Source: Candidatus Hydrogenedentota bacterium
GTDB lineage: Bacteria; Hydrogenedentota; Hydrogenedentia; Hydrogenedentiales; CAITNO01
Direction: 5' to 3'
NCBI GenBank assembly: GCA_903922535.1
Contig: CAIXUF010000362.1
Coordinates: forward strand, 1-18,909
Length of the DNA: 18,909 bases
Translations under genes and position numbers: made by a program
The notes under the pieces: model-generated
The model's database searches: none
What the model saw: only the letters and a program-made list of their open reading frames with translations
What the model was told of the DNA's origin: nothing
Part shown: positions 1 to 7,386 of the stretch, one piece after another
Layout of the letters: each line of letters opens with the position of its first letter
How positions within the stretch are numbered: position 1 is the stretch's first letter

Positions 1-462
1 ACCGAAATGCCCCCGTTGGTGCCACTGACCAAGCAGGACCGCGAACGCGCGCTCGCCAAGCTTTTCAGCGCCAGACAAGCCACTCCGGCTTCCCCGCCAC
101 CTCCACCCGCCGACGCCAACGCACCGGCACCAGCCCCCGCGCCCGCCGAGGCGGAATCAAGCGCGTCGGCCACCGCCGCAGGAGCCGGACCGCAGGCCCC
201 TACCGCCGCTGCCGAGAAGCAGGCTGAACAGCGCAAGGTGGCCGGACGGGTGTTCGTCCGCGCCGATACCGGCTGGGTCGAACAAAACTACAAAGGCGAG
301 GTGCTCACCGAACTGTCTGTGGACAGCGACGAGTACAAGGCATTGCTGCCAACCCATCCCCCGCTGGCCCAGGTGGCCGCATTGGGCGGCACCATCACCC
401 TGCGCATCGACGGCGTCTGGCGCGACCTAAAGACCGGCCGCCCCGTCACTGAATCCAAATAG
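1..462 (+). CDS. C-terminal part of a protein running in from the left edge; Pro/Ala-rich linker plus small C-terminal domain
   Basis: The frame is open to the first base of the window, so this is most likely the 3' end of a longer gene; the ATG at 7 is probably internal because no Shine-Dalgarno sequence can be seen before it. Counting from that ATG, residues 10-20 form a charged helix, residues 25-75 are a low-complexity Pro/Ala/Glu linker, and residues 78-145 form a compact domain (RVFVRADTGWVEQNY, then SDEYKALL, then an alternating hydrophobic stretch ending in GVWRDL). From memory, this pattern (a displayed residue stretch, W-V, S-D-x-Y-x-x-LL, a hydrophobic strand) resembles the tail of long bacterial VIT/von Willebrand A-type surface proteins. 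That link is an inference and needs the missing upstream part. The gene converges on addA with only 49 bp between the two stop codons. Confidence 0.6.
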   Translation, partial: TEMPPLVPLTKQDRERALAKLFSARQATPASPPPPPADANAPAPAPAPAEAESSASATAAGAGPQAPTAAAEKQAEQRKVAGRVFVRADTGWVEQNYKGEVLTELSVDSDEYKALLPTHPPLAQVAALGGTITLRIDGVWRDLKTGRPVTESK

Positions 463-511
463 GCGTCGGTGCGCGATCGGACAGTTGGACCCGTTAGCGC
501 ACAATGGATCG

Positions 512-3500
512 CTATACCCCTGAGCCGCGCAGCACGTGAACAGCCCCTTCGGCGCGCGTAATGGCTGATTCCACCCTCGCCGCGTCGAGCGCAACGGTCA
601 CCGCTTCCCCAAGATCCGCATAATACAGCACACCCTCGCCCGGTTCTTTCCCCAACAGGCGACGCACCGCCGCCGCGTACAGTGCCAGTTGCACCTGGTA
701 GCGCTCTGTCTTCTTCGCGTCAGATTTGCCGGTCTTGTAATCAATGACCGTCCCGTCAGCCAGCAGTGCGTCGATGGTGCCGCGTATCGCCGCACCGCCC
801 AGGGCCATCACAAAGGGCTCTTCACGCTTCAGCTCCCCGGCTGTGGCCAGCCGCCCGTATAAAGGGCAACCACGAAAACGATTCACCATCGTTTCCATTT
901 CTTCCCGAAGACGTGCGCGGAGCGTCAGGCCCAGCCGCGCATCTTTCACCAATTCGTCCAGATCGGGCGGCATATCCTTCGCAAAATCCCAGCCCTCAAA
1001 AAGACGGTGCGCCAGTGTGCCCCGCGCCATGGCGTAACTGCGGCCTCCCCGGTCCTCTTCGTCCTGCCGCCGCCGTTCCCCGGCTTCGGTGCCGCCGCTT
1101 TCCTCCTCCCCGCCGTCGCCAAAGATCTGGTTCAAGACTTCCGACACCGAGAACATCATTCGTTCCGGCGCGCCCGTAACAACAATGGGTCCAATCCGCG
1201 CGCGGAGGCGATTCAGATCAACGTCCGCATCCGGCGCGGTCTCGGGCTTCGCTGGCAGTTCCTCCGGCAGATCACGATAAACCACGCCCCGCCACGTCTT
1301 GCCGTTGAACGCCGCGCCGTCCTCCAACGCGGCCACGCCAAACACTCGGTCAATCACGCCAAACCACGAGTCCGGCTTGGGATTGGGCGGTCCCATCAGC
1401 ACCAGATAGTCACGGGCGCGGGTCAGTGCCACATAAAGCGTGCGCGCCTCCTCTGCCTCCTCCTCGCGCGCGTTGCGGTCCCGGACAGCCAGCGCCATCG
1501 CGCAGGACGACCTTTCGCCGTCCTCATCCTCCGGGTTCAGCGCAAGGCCCAGCGCGCTATGCATGTGCACCGCAGGCGTGTGACCGCCACGCGCGCCGCC
1601 CGTGTCCGCCACAAACACAATGGGAAACTCCAGGCCCTTCGCCTTGTGGACAGTCAGCAGCACCACGGCGTCGCCGCCCTCGGCCTGCAAATTGGCGTCG
1701 CCCTCGCGCGCCGTGCCGCTGCGCAGGTCATCCACGTACTGCACAAACCCGCGGAGTCCCGCCGGGGCACGCCGCGCGAAATTGTCGGCCGCACCCACCA
1801 GTTTGCGCAGGTTCGACACCTTCTGCAAACCCTGATACTGCCCCATGAGCACCGGTTCAAACCGGGTCAATTCGAGCGCGCGCCGCAAAAACGCGCCGCA
1901 GGGCAAATCAGCACTCCCGCGCAGTTCCTGCAAAAGCGCCCGGATCGCGGTCAACCGCTCCGGACGCGGAAAGCCCTCCGGTATCGTGTCCCCATGAAAG
2001 GCGCGCGCCACACCGCCCGCCCTGCGCAGCCGCACGATCTCGTCGTCACTGAAACATGCCATGGGACTGCGTAGAAAGGCCAACAGTGCCGGTTCGTTCC
2101 ACGGGTCCGTCACGGCCTTGAGCAGGTGCAGCACGTCCATGATTTCCTGCCGCTCGTAGAAGCCCTCTCCCGCGGCGCGGCAGTAGGGCACGCCCGCGCG
2201 GCGCAGCGCCTCCTCGTACAGGTGCATGTGTGTGGTTTTGCGGAACAGCACCGCAATGTCGCCGTAACCGGCGGGACGGCGCTGGCCCTCCCTGTCCACC
2301 GGCAGCAGTTGCGCCGACTCCACCATGGCGCGCACACGCCGCGCCAGATAGTCCGCCTCGGCCTGGGCCTGCTCCTCCACCTTGAGCGCCTTGCCGTCGT
2401 CGCCGGGTCGCGGCACAAACACCTCGATGCGCGGCGCATCGCCGACCGCCGCGCGGTCGGCGCCGATGCCCTTGTAGTCCTCCACTGCCGCAAGAAGGCC
2501 GGATCGGAAAAACAGGCTGTTCACGAAACCAAGCACATCGGGCAGGCTGCGAAAGTTCTTCGACAGCGGCAGTGCATCATTCCCCGCGCGCCCGCGCACA
2601 TCTCCGAAGAGTCCCACATCGGCCCCGCGAAACAGGTAGATGGATTGTTTTGGATCGCCCACCACAAACAGCGCCGGACCGTCCGGACAGGCTGCCAGCG
2701 AATCGGCAATGGCGTACTGCACTCGGTCCGTATCCTGGAACTCGTCAATCAACAGATAGCGGATGCCCCCGGCAACGCGGGCGCACAGCGCGGGATCGTC
2801 CCGCAATGCCGACCGCGTCTTGTCGATGAGATCGTCGAAGTCCATGGCGTTCATGGCGCGTTTCGCCGCATCGTGCGCCTCAATGACCCGACGCGCCACC
2901 GCCGCAAACGAAACCGCCAGTTGCGCCGCGTCCGTGTCCGTTTGCGGATTCTTAGCCTCCAGCGGCTGCAGCGCCTTCTCCGCGAAGCTCTTGACCTCCT
3001 TAAGCAGCTTCTCGGTCTTTGTGTACGCCTCTTCGTCCGTCCACGGTTTCTTGCTGGCCCGCAGTCCGTCGGACTCCAGCAGTGTCTCCAGCATGAGCAG
3101 AATTGCCTTCACGTCGGTGCCGCCCGCCGCAATCGCGGCAAGGATATCCCGCGCCCGAACCCGGCGCGCCTCGCGCGCCTCGTCGGGGGACGTGCAGAAT
3201 CCGTCCAGCGCGCGCAGCCTGCCCAGCAGCCCGTGCAGCGTCCACGACTGCGGCAGATCGCGCATGCGCCGGTTGAACTCGTCCGCGCAGCGCCTGCGCC
3301 ACTCGGCCAGCAGCGCGGCCGCGTCTTCCATCGGCAGGGTTTCACACACATCGCGGAAGACGGCGCGACGGCGCAGCACGCCGTTCAACGCCTGTCCAGC
3401 CGCCGCTGATCCGTGCTCGACCACCAGCCGCAGCGCATGCGGATCGCCCTCGTGCAGCATCGCGTGCAGCGTACCGGTCACCGCCTGCTGTGCAAGCAGG

Positions 3501-3898
3501 TCCGCCTCGCCGTCGCCCAGCATCGCCGCATCGGGATCGGCTCCAAGCCGCAGCGCATTCTCGCGAAGCACGGCCATGCAAAATGCGTGTATGGTCGACA
3601 CGCGCGCCCCATCCACGCCGCGCTCGAAAGCACGCCAGCGCGTCGCCTCTTCGGGCGTGGCTTCGGGGTCCAGCGCGCGCTCGCGAAAGCGCCTGCGCAG
3701 CCGCGCCTTCATCTCAGCCGCCGCCTTTTCCATGAACGTAAATGCCACGATCCCCTCAAGCCGCGCGCCGCTGCGCTCCAGCAGGTGCACAATCCGCTCC
3801 ACCAGGATGTGCGTCTTGCCCGATCCCGCCGCCGCGTCCACGCAAATCAGCCGGGCCCGGCTCTCAATGGCCGCCCGCTGTTCAGATGTCATGTTCAT
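512..3898 (-). CDS. addA: AddA-type UvrD/Rep helicase-nuclease subunit (double-strand break repair)
   Basis: This is a superfamily 1A DNA helicase fused to a RecB-type nuclease. With AddB it would unwind and resect double-strand DNA ends to feed RecA recombination in the cytoplasm. The 1128 residues are close to the usual AddA length. Visible in order are a Q-motif-like MTSEQRAAI at the N-terminus, Walker A AAGSGKT (23-29), LLIDEFQDTD (motif II, about 385), VVGDPKQSIYLFRGAD (about 413), TVHKAKGLEFPIVF (motif V, about 753) and ALTRARDYLVL (motif VI, about 826). The C-terminal PD-(D/E)XK nuclease shows D1043, D1053 and K1055 in RGTID...DYKTG, followed by a YQVQLALY helix, so motor and nuclease both look intact. 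The start overlaps the addB stop as ATGA, and GGAGGA lies 6 nt upstream (complement of 3905-3910). A second in-frame ATG two codons later is possible. Confidence 0.95.
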   Translation of the reverse strand: MNMTSEQRAAIESRARLICVDAAAGSGKTHILVERIVHLLERSGARLEGIVAFTFMEKAAAEMKARLRRRFRERALDPEATPEEATRWRAFERGVDGARVSTIHAFCMAVLRENALRLGADPDAAMLGDGEADLLAQQAVTGTLHAMLHEGDPHALRLVVEHGSAAAGQALNGVLRRRAVFRDVCETLPMEDAAALLAEWRRRCADEFNRRMRDLPQSWTLHGLLGRLRALDGFCTSPDEAREARRVRARDILAAIAAGGTDVKAILLMLETLLESDGLRASKKPWTDEEAYTKTEKLLKEVKSFAEKALQPLEAKNPQTDTDAAQLAVSFAAVARRVIEAHDAAKRAMNAMDFDDLIDKTRSALRDDPALCARVAGGIRYLLIDEFQDTDRVQYAIADSLAACPDGPALFVVGDPKQSIYLFRGADVGLFGDVRGRAGNDALPLSKNFRSLPDVLGFVNSLFFRSGLLAAVEDYKGIGADRAAVGDAPRIEVFVPRPGDDGKALKVEEQAQAEADYLARRVRAMVESAQLLPVDREGQRRPAGYGDIAVLFRKTTHMHLYEEALRRAGVPYCRAAGEGFYERQEIMDVLHLLKAVTDPWNEPALLAFLRSPMACFSDDEIVRLRRAGGVARAFHGDTIPEGFPRPERLTAIRALLQELRGSADLPCGAFLRRALELTRFEPVLMGQYQGLQKVSNLRKLVGAADNFARRAPAGLRGFVQYVDDLRSGTAREGDANLQAEGGDAVVLLTVHKAKGLEFPIVFVADTGGARGGHTPAVHMHSALGLALNPEDEDGERSSCAMALAVRDRNAREEEAEEARTLYVALTRARDYLVLMGPPNPKPDSWFGVIDRVFGVAALEDGAAFNGKTWRGVVYRDLPEELPAKPETAPDADVDLNRLRARIGPIVVTGAPERMMFSVSEVLNQIFGDGGEEESGGTEAGERRRQDEEDRGGRSYAMARGTLAHRLFEGWDFAKDMPPDLDELVKDARLGLTLRARLREEMETMVNRFRGCPLYGRLATAGELKREEPFVMALGGAAIRGTIDALLADGTVIDYKTGKSDAKKTERYQVQLALYAAAVRRLLGKEPGEGVLYYADLGEAVTVALDAARVESAITRAEGAVHVLRGSGV

Positions 3899-6800
3899 GC
3901 CCCGTCCTCCCCGCCGTTCAAAACGCCGCCGCGCGCGTCCAGACCCATTGCGGCCCGCTTGCGCGCAACGCGTGTCTTTTGGAACCGGCCCGCATCAGGA
4001 CAGTCATGACTGTCGGGGTTGCGCGGATCGGGCGGGAACCAGCCCGCCCGAATGCCGCTGACAGCCCGCACGATGGCCGCCTGCGCCGCCCCTTCCCGCC
4101 CCGCCCACTTGTCCCTCATCCGTTTGGCGCTCCTGCCCGTCACGTCAACGTCCGCATTCTTGGTTAGCGAGCAATACCATGCCTCGTCGCAGACAATGCC
4201 CGGCAGCAGCAATTGCGACAGCACCCACTGGTACACGGTCAACTGGAGGTCTATACCATCGTAAATGTCCTTGTTTCCAGGCACCGCGCCGGTCTTGTAG
4301 TCGATGATTCGCGCGCGCCCGCCGTCCGCAAGGTCAATGCGGTCAATCTTGCCGGAGAACTGCGCGCGCAATTCTTCCTGCGCGAACACATAGGATTCCG
4401 GAACATACAGCGTCGTTCCGCGCGTGCCGCGCGTTTGGCCAAAGGCCGCCTCGGCATGGGCCGGTTTGTACTCGTCGCCCAGCAGATCCGCGGCCCGCTT
4501 CATGAAGCGCAGCAGTTGCCTCACCATCCGCGCGCGCTCGGCCGCCAGCAGCGCGTCGGGCACCGGTCCTGTTCGCCAGGCGTTCGCCTCGAATGCCGCG
4601 CGCAGCGCGGCGTCCAGCACTTCGGCAAGCGTATCGCCGTGTTCCGTCAACAGGGCCGCGGCGGATTTGCGCGGATGGGCCTCCTGCAACAGCCGCATGG
4701 CCTCGTGAAAGAGCGTGCCGCGCAGCAGCGGCTCCAGTTCCTCGGCAGGTTCTTTCAGGTCCTCAATGCCCAGCACATGGCGGACGAAGAAGGAGAACGG
4801 GCACCCGAGGTACTTCTCAATCTGACTCACACTGAACTGGTGCCCTTCACCAAATCGTCCCGCCACCCAGGCAACTGTGTCCGCATCGGCCAGCACCCCG
4901 TCGTAGGCATCGAAATCAGCCTCACTGTGGCGGCTCTGCTCCATTGCAAGCGCCGTGCCCATGTCGGCGAACTCTTTGTCGAAGGCCTTGGCCAAACGTG
5001 GACAGTCCCGCAGGAACCGCGCGTTCGCCACGTCCCGCACGCAGGCCGCGTCGCCCGGCTCGGGCACCAGGCTGTCCGCGCGCGGACGCGGTGCCACCGT
5101 GTGGTCGCCCAGCAGATCGCGCAGTTCGGCGACGAACGCCCCTGGCAGCGCCTCCCGCCCGTCGGTTCCCTGCATGCGCCATGTCACGGTGAACGTCTTT
5201 TCCGCCCCGCACAGCGCATGGTGAAACAGCAGCCGCTCCAGGCTGGAATGTTCGGCTGCGCCACTGATATCCACGCCGGCTTCGCGCAGCCGCTCCACGT
5301 CCGTCTGCGGATACACCGGATTGGAAGACGGCGGGCGCGGTGCCACGCCTTCGTTCGCGCCGCAGTAGTACACGTGGTCAAACGCTTCATGCTTCAGCTT
5401 GGTCGCCTCTCCGCACCACACGCCCGCCCGATCGTCGGGCCACACGAAAGTCTCTCCGTCCATTGCCCGTGACAGCACACCGGCGAACGTGGCCCGCGAC
5501 ATGCTCTCCCCGGTTCGATCCGCGTCGTACAGCGTCTCAATAACCCGCGCCATGGCCGCCAGTGCGTCCTGCTCCGCCTTCCGGTGACAATCATCGGACA
5601 GTGATTTGAGCCCTTGCCCAATGCCGCACGCCCGTAACGCTTCAGCCAGAGCAACCGTGTGCGCTTTCACGGAGGCGTTTCCCGGGAGGTCGTCGTCCAG
5701 TCGCGCCAGTGCCTGTGATCGTGCCTGCATCGCCGCCCGCGCGGCCTTGGTCTCTTCGCCGGACAGGGGCAGCCGGCCCGGCCCGTCGTCATCCGTGTTC
5801 CCGCGCCTGTTCAAACGTCCTTCGAGCCAGTTAAGCCCGGCAAACCACTCCGCGCGCCCGGTGACGTGGTTGGCCTCGCGGGCCAGCATCGGCGCGGCGT
5901 CCACCATACCGGGCACTTCTTTGGGCTGAAACCACGGAGAGGCCATCACGTCCACCACCGCCGGACGCGTCCAACCGTTCACCGCCTCCAGCAGGCGCAG
6001 CACAAAAATGCCCGCCGCGCTTTCGCGCAGTGGAGTGCGGTGCCGCGCACGGCAGGGAATGCCGAACTCGCGGAACAGCTCGCGCAGCGGGCCCGCCACG
6101 GACCCAAACTCGCGAAACGCCACCGCGATGCGGCCGGGCGCGACGCCCTCCTCCAGAATGTGCCGCTTGACGGCGCGGGCCACGGTCTCAAGTTCATGCT
6201 GGCTGTCGAGACAGGAAATCAGCCGCACATTGTCTTCCAAACCCGCCAGGGTCCGGTCTCTGTCTTCCACCGAAATGCGCGTGCGCGGGACCAGTTTCGC
6301 GGCGGCAAACTGCGACCAGGTTTCAGCCGGGGCTGATTGAAGCGCATGTGCCCCAAGGGTCTCCAGGCCTGCGTCCCTCAACTTTTCCCGCAGCCGCTCA
6401 TACGCACTCCGGGGCACCTCGAAGAGGTCCATGCGGTCAGGGTCCATGTCGTGGTTCAGGCCGATCACCAGCTTGGGCACGCGCGGCGCCAGCGCCGCGA
6501 TGAGCCGCATTTGGGATGGCGTGAAATCATCAAATCCGTCCAGCACGACCAGTTCCACGCCCGCAAGTATTCTTGGGGTGCCCTTTTCGCAAAGGTCCCG
6601 CGCCTCCCAGTACAGGCCCGGCACGTCATAAGCGCCCGAAGCGTGCAGCGCCGCCTGGTAACGCGCATAGGCACCTGCCACCAGCGCGTCGAAGTGCCCC
6701 GGAACCTTGAGTCCCGCCACACGCTTCTGAAATTCTCCCGGTTCGATGGCCGCCTGTTTGAGTTGGGTGACCACTTCAAGCAGGTGCCGCGGCCAACCCG

Positions 6801-7140
6801 GCGCGGCCGGGTCTGGACCCCCATCATCGGCGGCGCGCTCCGCCGCCATTTCCGCCAGGCAGCCCTCCATCAGCAGCAGCCGGTCGAGACTTTCCATCCG
6901 GCGCGGACGCCTCCCTTCGACGGCGATTAGGTCCTCGGCAAACCCGGTGAACTCGCACACCGACGCGCCAAACCCGCCGGGAAGCGCGCCGTCCGCCAGC
7001 AACGCCTCCACGCGCCGTGCGGCGAGACCATGGGTCGGCGTGATCAGCAGCGCCCTGCCCCAGTACTGCGCCACCAGCACGTCGATCTTCGCCTCGCGCC
7101 CTGACCGGTGCGTGCCGCAATAGAATTCAATCTGTGTCAT
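3895..7140 (-). CDS. addB: AddB-like subunit with PD-(D/E)XK nuclease; degenerate Walker A and Fe-S sites
   Basis: This is the partner of AddA, 1081 residues long. The N-terminal half is an inactive-helicase-like fold; YYCGANEGVAPRPP and RLLFHHALCGAEKTF resemble the AddB/RexB core. The C-terminal part is a RecB-family nuclease: IEKYLGCPFSFF (C780), RGTLFHEAM, GKIDRID (D933 or D936), IIDYKTG (D947, K949) and an LQLTVYQW helix. Two expected features look eroded. The N-terminal P-loop position reads GTHRSGRE rather than GxxxxGK[ST]. The usual C-x2-C-x5-C group near the C-terminus is reduced to one Cys (SHDCPDAG, C1047). The start is supported by GAGGGAGGA on the minus strand (complement of 7146-7154). 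It ends in a 4-bp overlap with addA, which indicates translational coupling. AddB is the poorly conserved subunit of this complex, so the assignment leans on the nuclease domain and the gene pairing. Confidence 0.88.
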   Translation of the reverse strand: MTQIEFYCGTHRSGREAKIDVLVAQYWGRALLITPTHGLAARRVEALLADGALPGGFGASVCEFTGFAEDLIAVEGRRPRRMESLDRLLLMEGCLAEMAAERAADDGGPDPAAPGWPRHLLEVVTQLKQAAIEPGEFQKRVAGLKVPGHFDALVAGAYARYQAALHASGAYDVPGLYWEARDLCEKGTPRILAGVELVVLDGFDDFTPSQMRLIAALAPRVPKLVIGLNHDMDPDRMDLFEVPRSAYERLREKLRDAGLETLGAHALQSAPAETWSQFAAAKLVPRTRISVEDRDRTLAGLEDNVRLISCLDSQHELETVARAVKRHILEEGVAPGRIAVAFREFGSVAGPLRELFREFGIPCRARHRTPLRESAAGIFVLRLLEAVNGWTRPAVVDVMASPWFQPKEVPGMVDAAPMLAREANHVTGRAEWFAGLNWLEGRLNRRGNTDDDGPGRLPLSGEETKAARAAMQARSQALARLDDDLPGNASVKAHTVALAEALRACGIGQGLKSLSDDCHRKAEQDALAAMARVIETLYDADRTGESMSRATFAGVLSRAMDGETFVWPDDRAGVWCGEATKLKHEAFDHVYYCGANEGVAPRPPSSNPVYPQTDVERLREAGVDISGAAEHSSLERLLFHHALCGAEKTFTVTWRMQGTDGREALPGAFVAELRDLLGDHTVAPRPRADSLVPEPGDAACVRDVANARFLRDCPRLAKAFDKEFADMGTALAMEQSRHSEADFDAYDGVLADADTVAWVAGRFGEGHQFSVSQIEKYLGCPFSFFVRHVLGIEDLKEPAEELEPLLRGTLFHEAMRLLQEAHPRKSAAALLTEHGDTLAEVLDAALRAAFEANAWRTGPVPDALLAAERARMVRQLLRFMKRAADLLGDEYKPAHAEAAFGQTRGTRGTTLYVPESYVFAQEELRAQFSGKIDRIDLADGGRARIIDYKTGAVPGNKDIYDGIDLQLTVYQWVLSQLLLPGIVCDEAWYCSLTKNADVDVTGRSAKRMRDKWAGREGAAQAAIVRAVSGIRAGWFPPDPRNPDSHDCPDAGRFQKTRVARKRAAMGLDARGGVLNGGEDGA

Positions 7141-7186
7141 GACGATCCTCCCTCAAAAGAACACACCGTGCGCGGGTGCTGCCCGG

Positions 7187-7248
7187 TGGACACTATGGAC
7201 ACTATGGACACTATGGACGACATGGACGACATGGACGACATGGACGCA
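7187..7248. repeat. 9-bp direct tandem repeat (about 6.9 units)
   Basis: Three copies of TGGACACTA (7187-7213) are followed by three of TGGACGACA (7214-7240) and a partial TGGACGCA. The core TGGAC recurs exactly every 9 bp. In one frame it would read as alternating Met-Asp-Thr/Met-Asp-Asp, which has no protein character. Related GTCCAT cores occur in the opposite orientation at 7340-7345 and 7358-7363, so the patch from 7187 to 7363 carries the same core facing both ways. It lies between xpb and addB, both transcribed on the minus strand. Confidence 0.85.
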
Positions 7249-7260
7249 GAGACACGCCGT

Positions 7261-7297
7261 CTTAAGTCCCCCTTTGAAGGGGGATTTAGGGGGATGT
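7261..7297. repeat. C5-G5 palindromic intergenic repeat element
   Basis: CCCCCTTTGAAGGGGG (7268-7283) is a near-perfect palindrome with a 7-bp stem, followed by ATTTAGGGGGATGT. From general knowledge, this CCCCCTTTgAAGGGGGATTTAGGGGGAT type of sequence recurs as an intergenic element in many unrelated bacterial genomes and is often mistranslated as PPLKGDLGG-like peptides. It sits in the gap between xpb and addB. In RNA from either strand it would fold into a strong short hairpin. There is no adjoining T-run to make it a classical terminator. Confidence 0.65.
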
Positions 7298-7339
7298 TGT
7301 TCTTCGTTCCCAAGTCCAAGTGGAACAAGCACATCCCCC
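7289..7339. repeat. Inverted repeat with GGGGGATGT / ACATCCCCC ends
   Basis: The left arm is GGGGGATGT-TGTTC (7289-7302) and the right arm is GAACA-AGC-ACATCCCCC (7323-7339). They pair over 14 bp with a single 3-nt bulge, leaving a loop of about 20 nt. An alternative inner pairing is GTTCC (7306-7310) with GGAAC (7322-7326). The left arm shares bases with the C5-G5 element, so the whole block may be one mobile or structured intergenic unit. It lies about 50 bp downstream of the xpb stop on the transcribed minus strand and could attenuate read-through into addBA. Confidence 0.6.
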
Positions 7340-7386
7340 GTCCATGAAGTCCGTCCCGTCCATACAGCATCCCCAACCGCCCTCCC

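Noticed and set aside
469..502. Hairpin GTGCGC/GCGCAC between the convergent first gene and addA as a two-way terminator
   Set aside because: The stem is only 6 bp with a 22-nt loop and there is no T-run on either side.
2126..3409. Open frame of 427 codons on the plus strand inside addA
   Set aside because: It is Arg/His/Gln-rich with no recognisable motif, and addA helicase motifs span the same DNA.
7187..7248. CRISPR array
   Set aside because: The unit is only 9 bp, directly adjoining without spacers, and no cas genes are nearby.
7187..7347. Small frame translating the 9-bp repeats as Met-Asp repeats
   Set aside because: The repeat period of 9 forces open frames, and the peptide then runs into the intergenic C5-G5 element. 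There is no ribosome site and no protein-like sequence.
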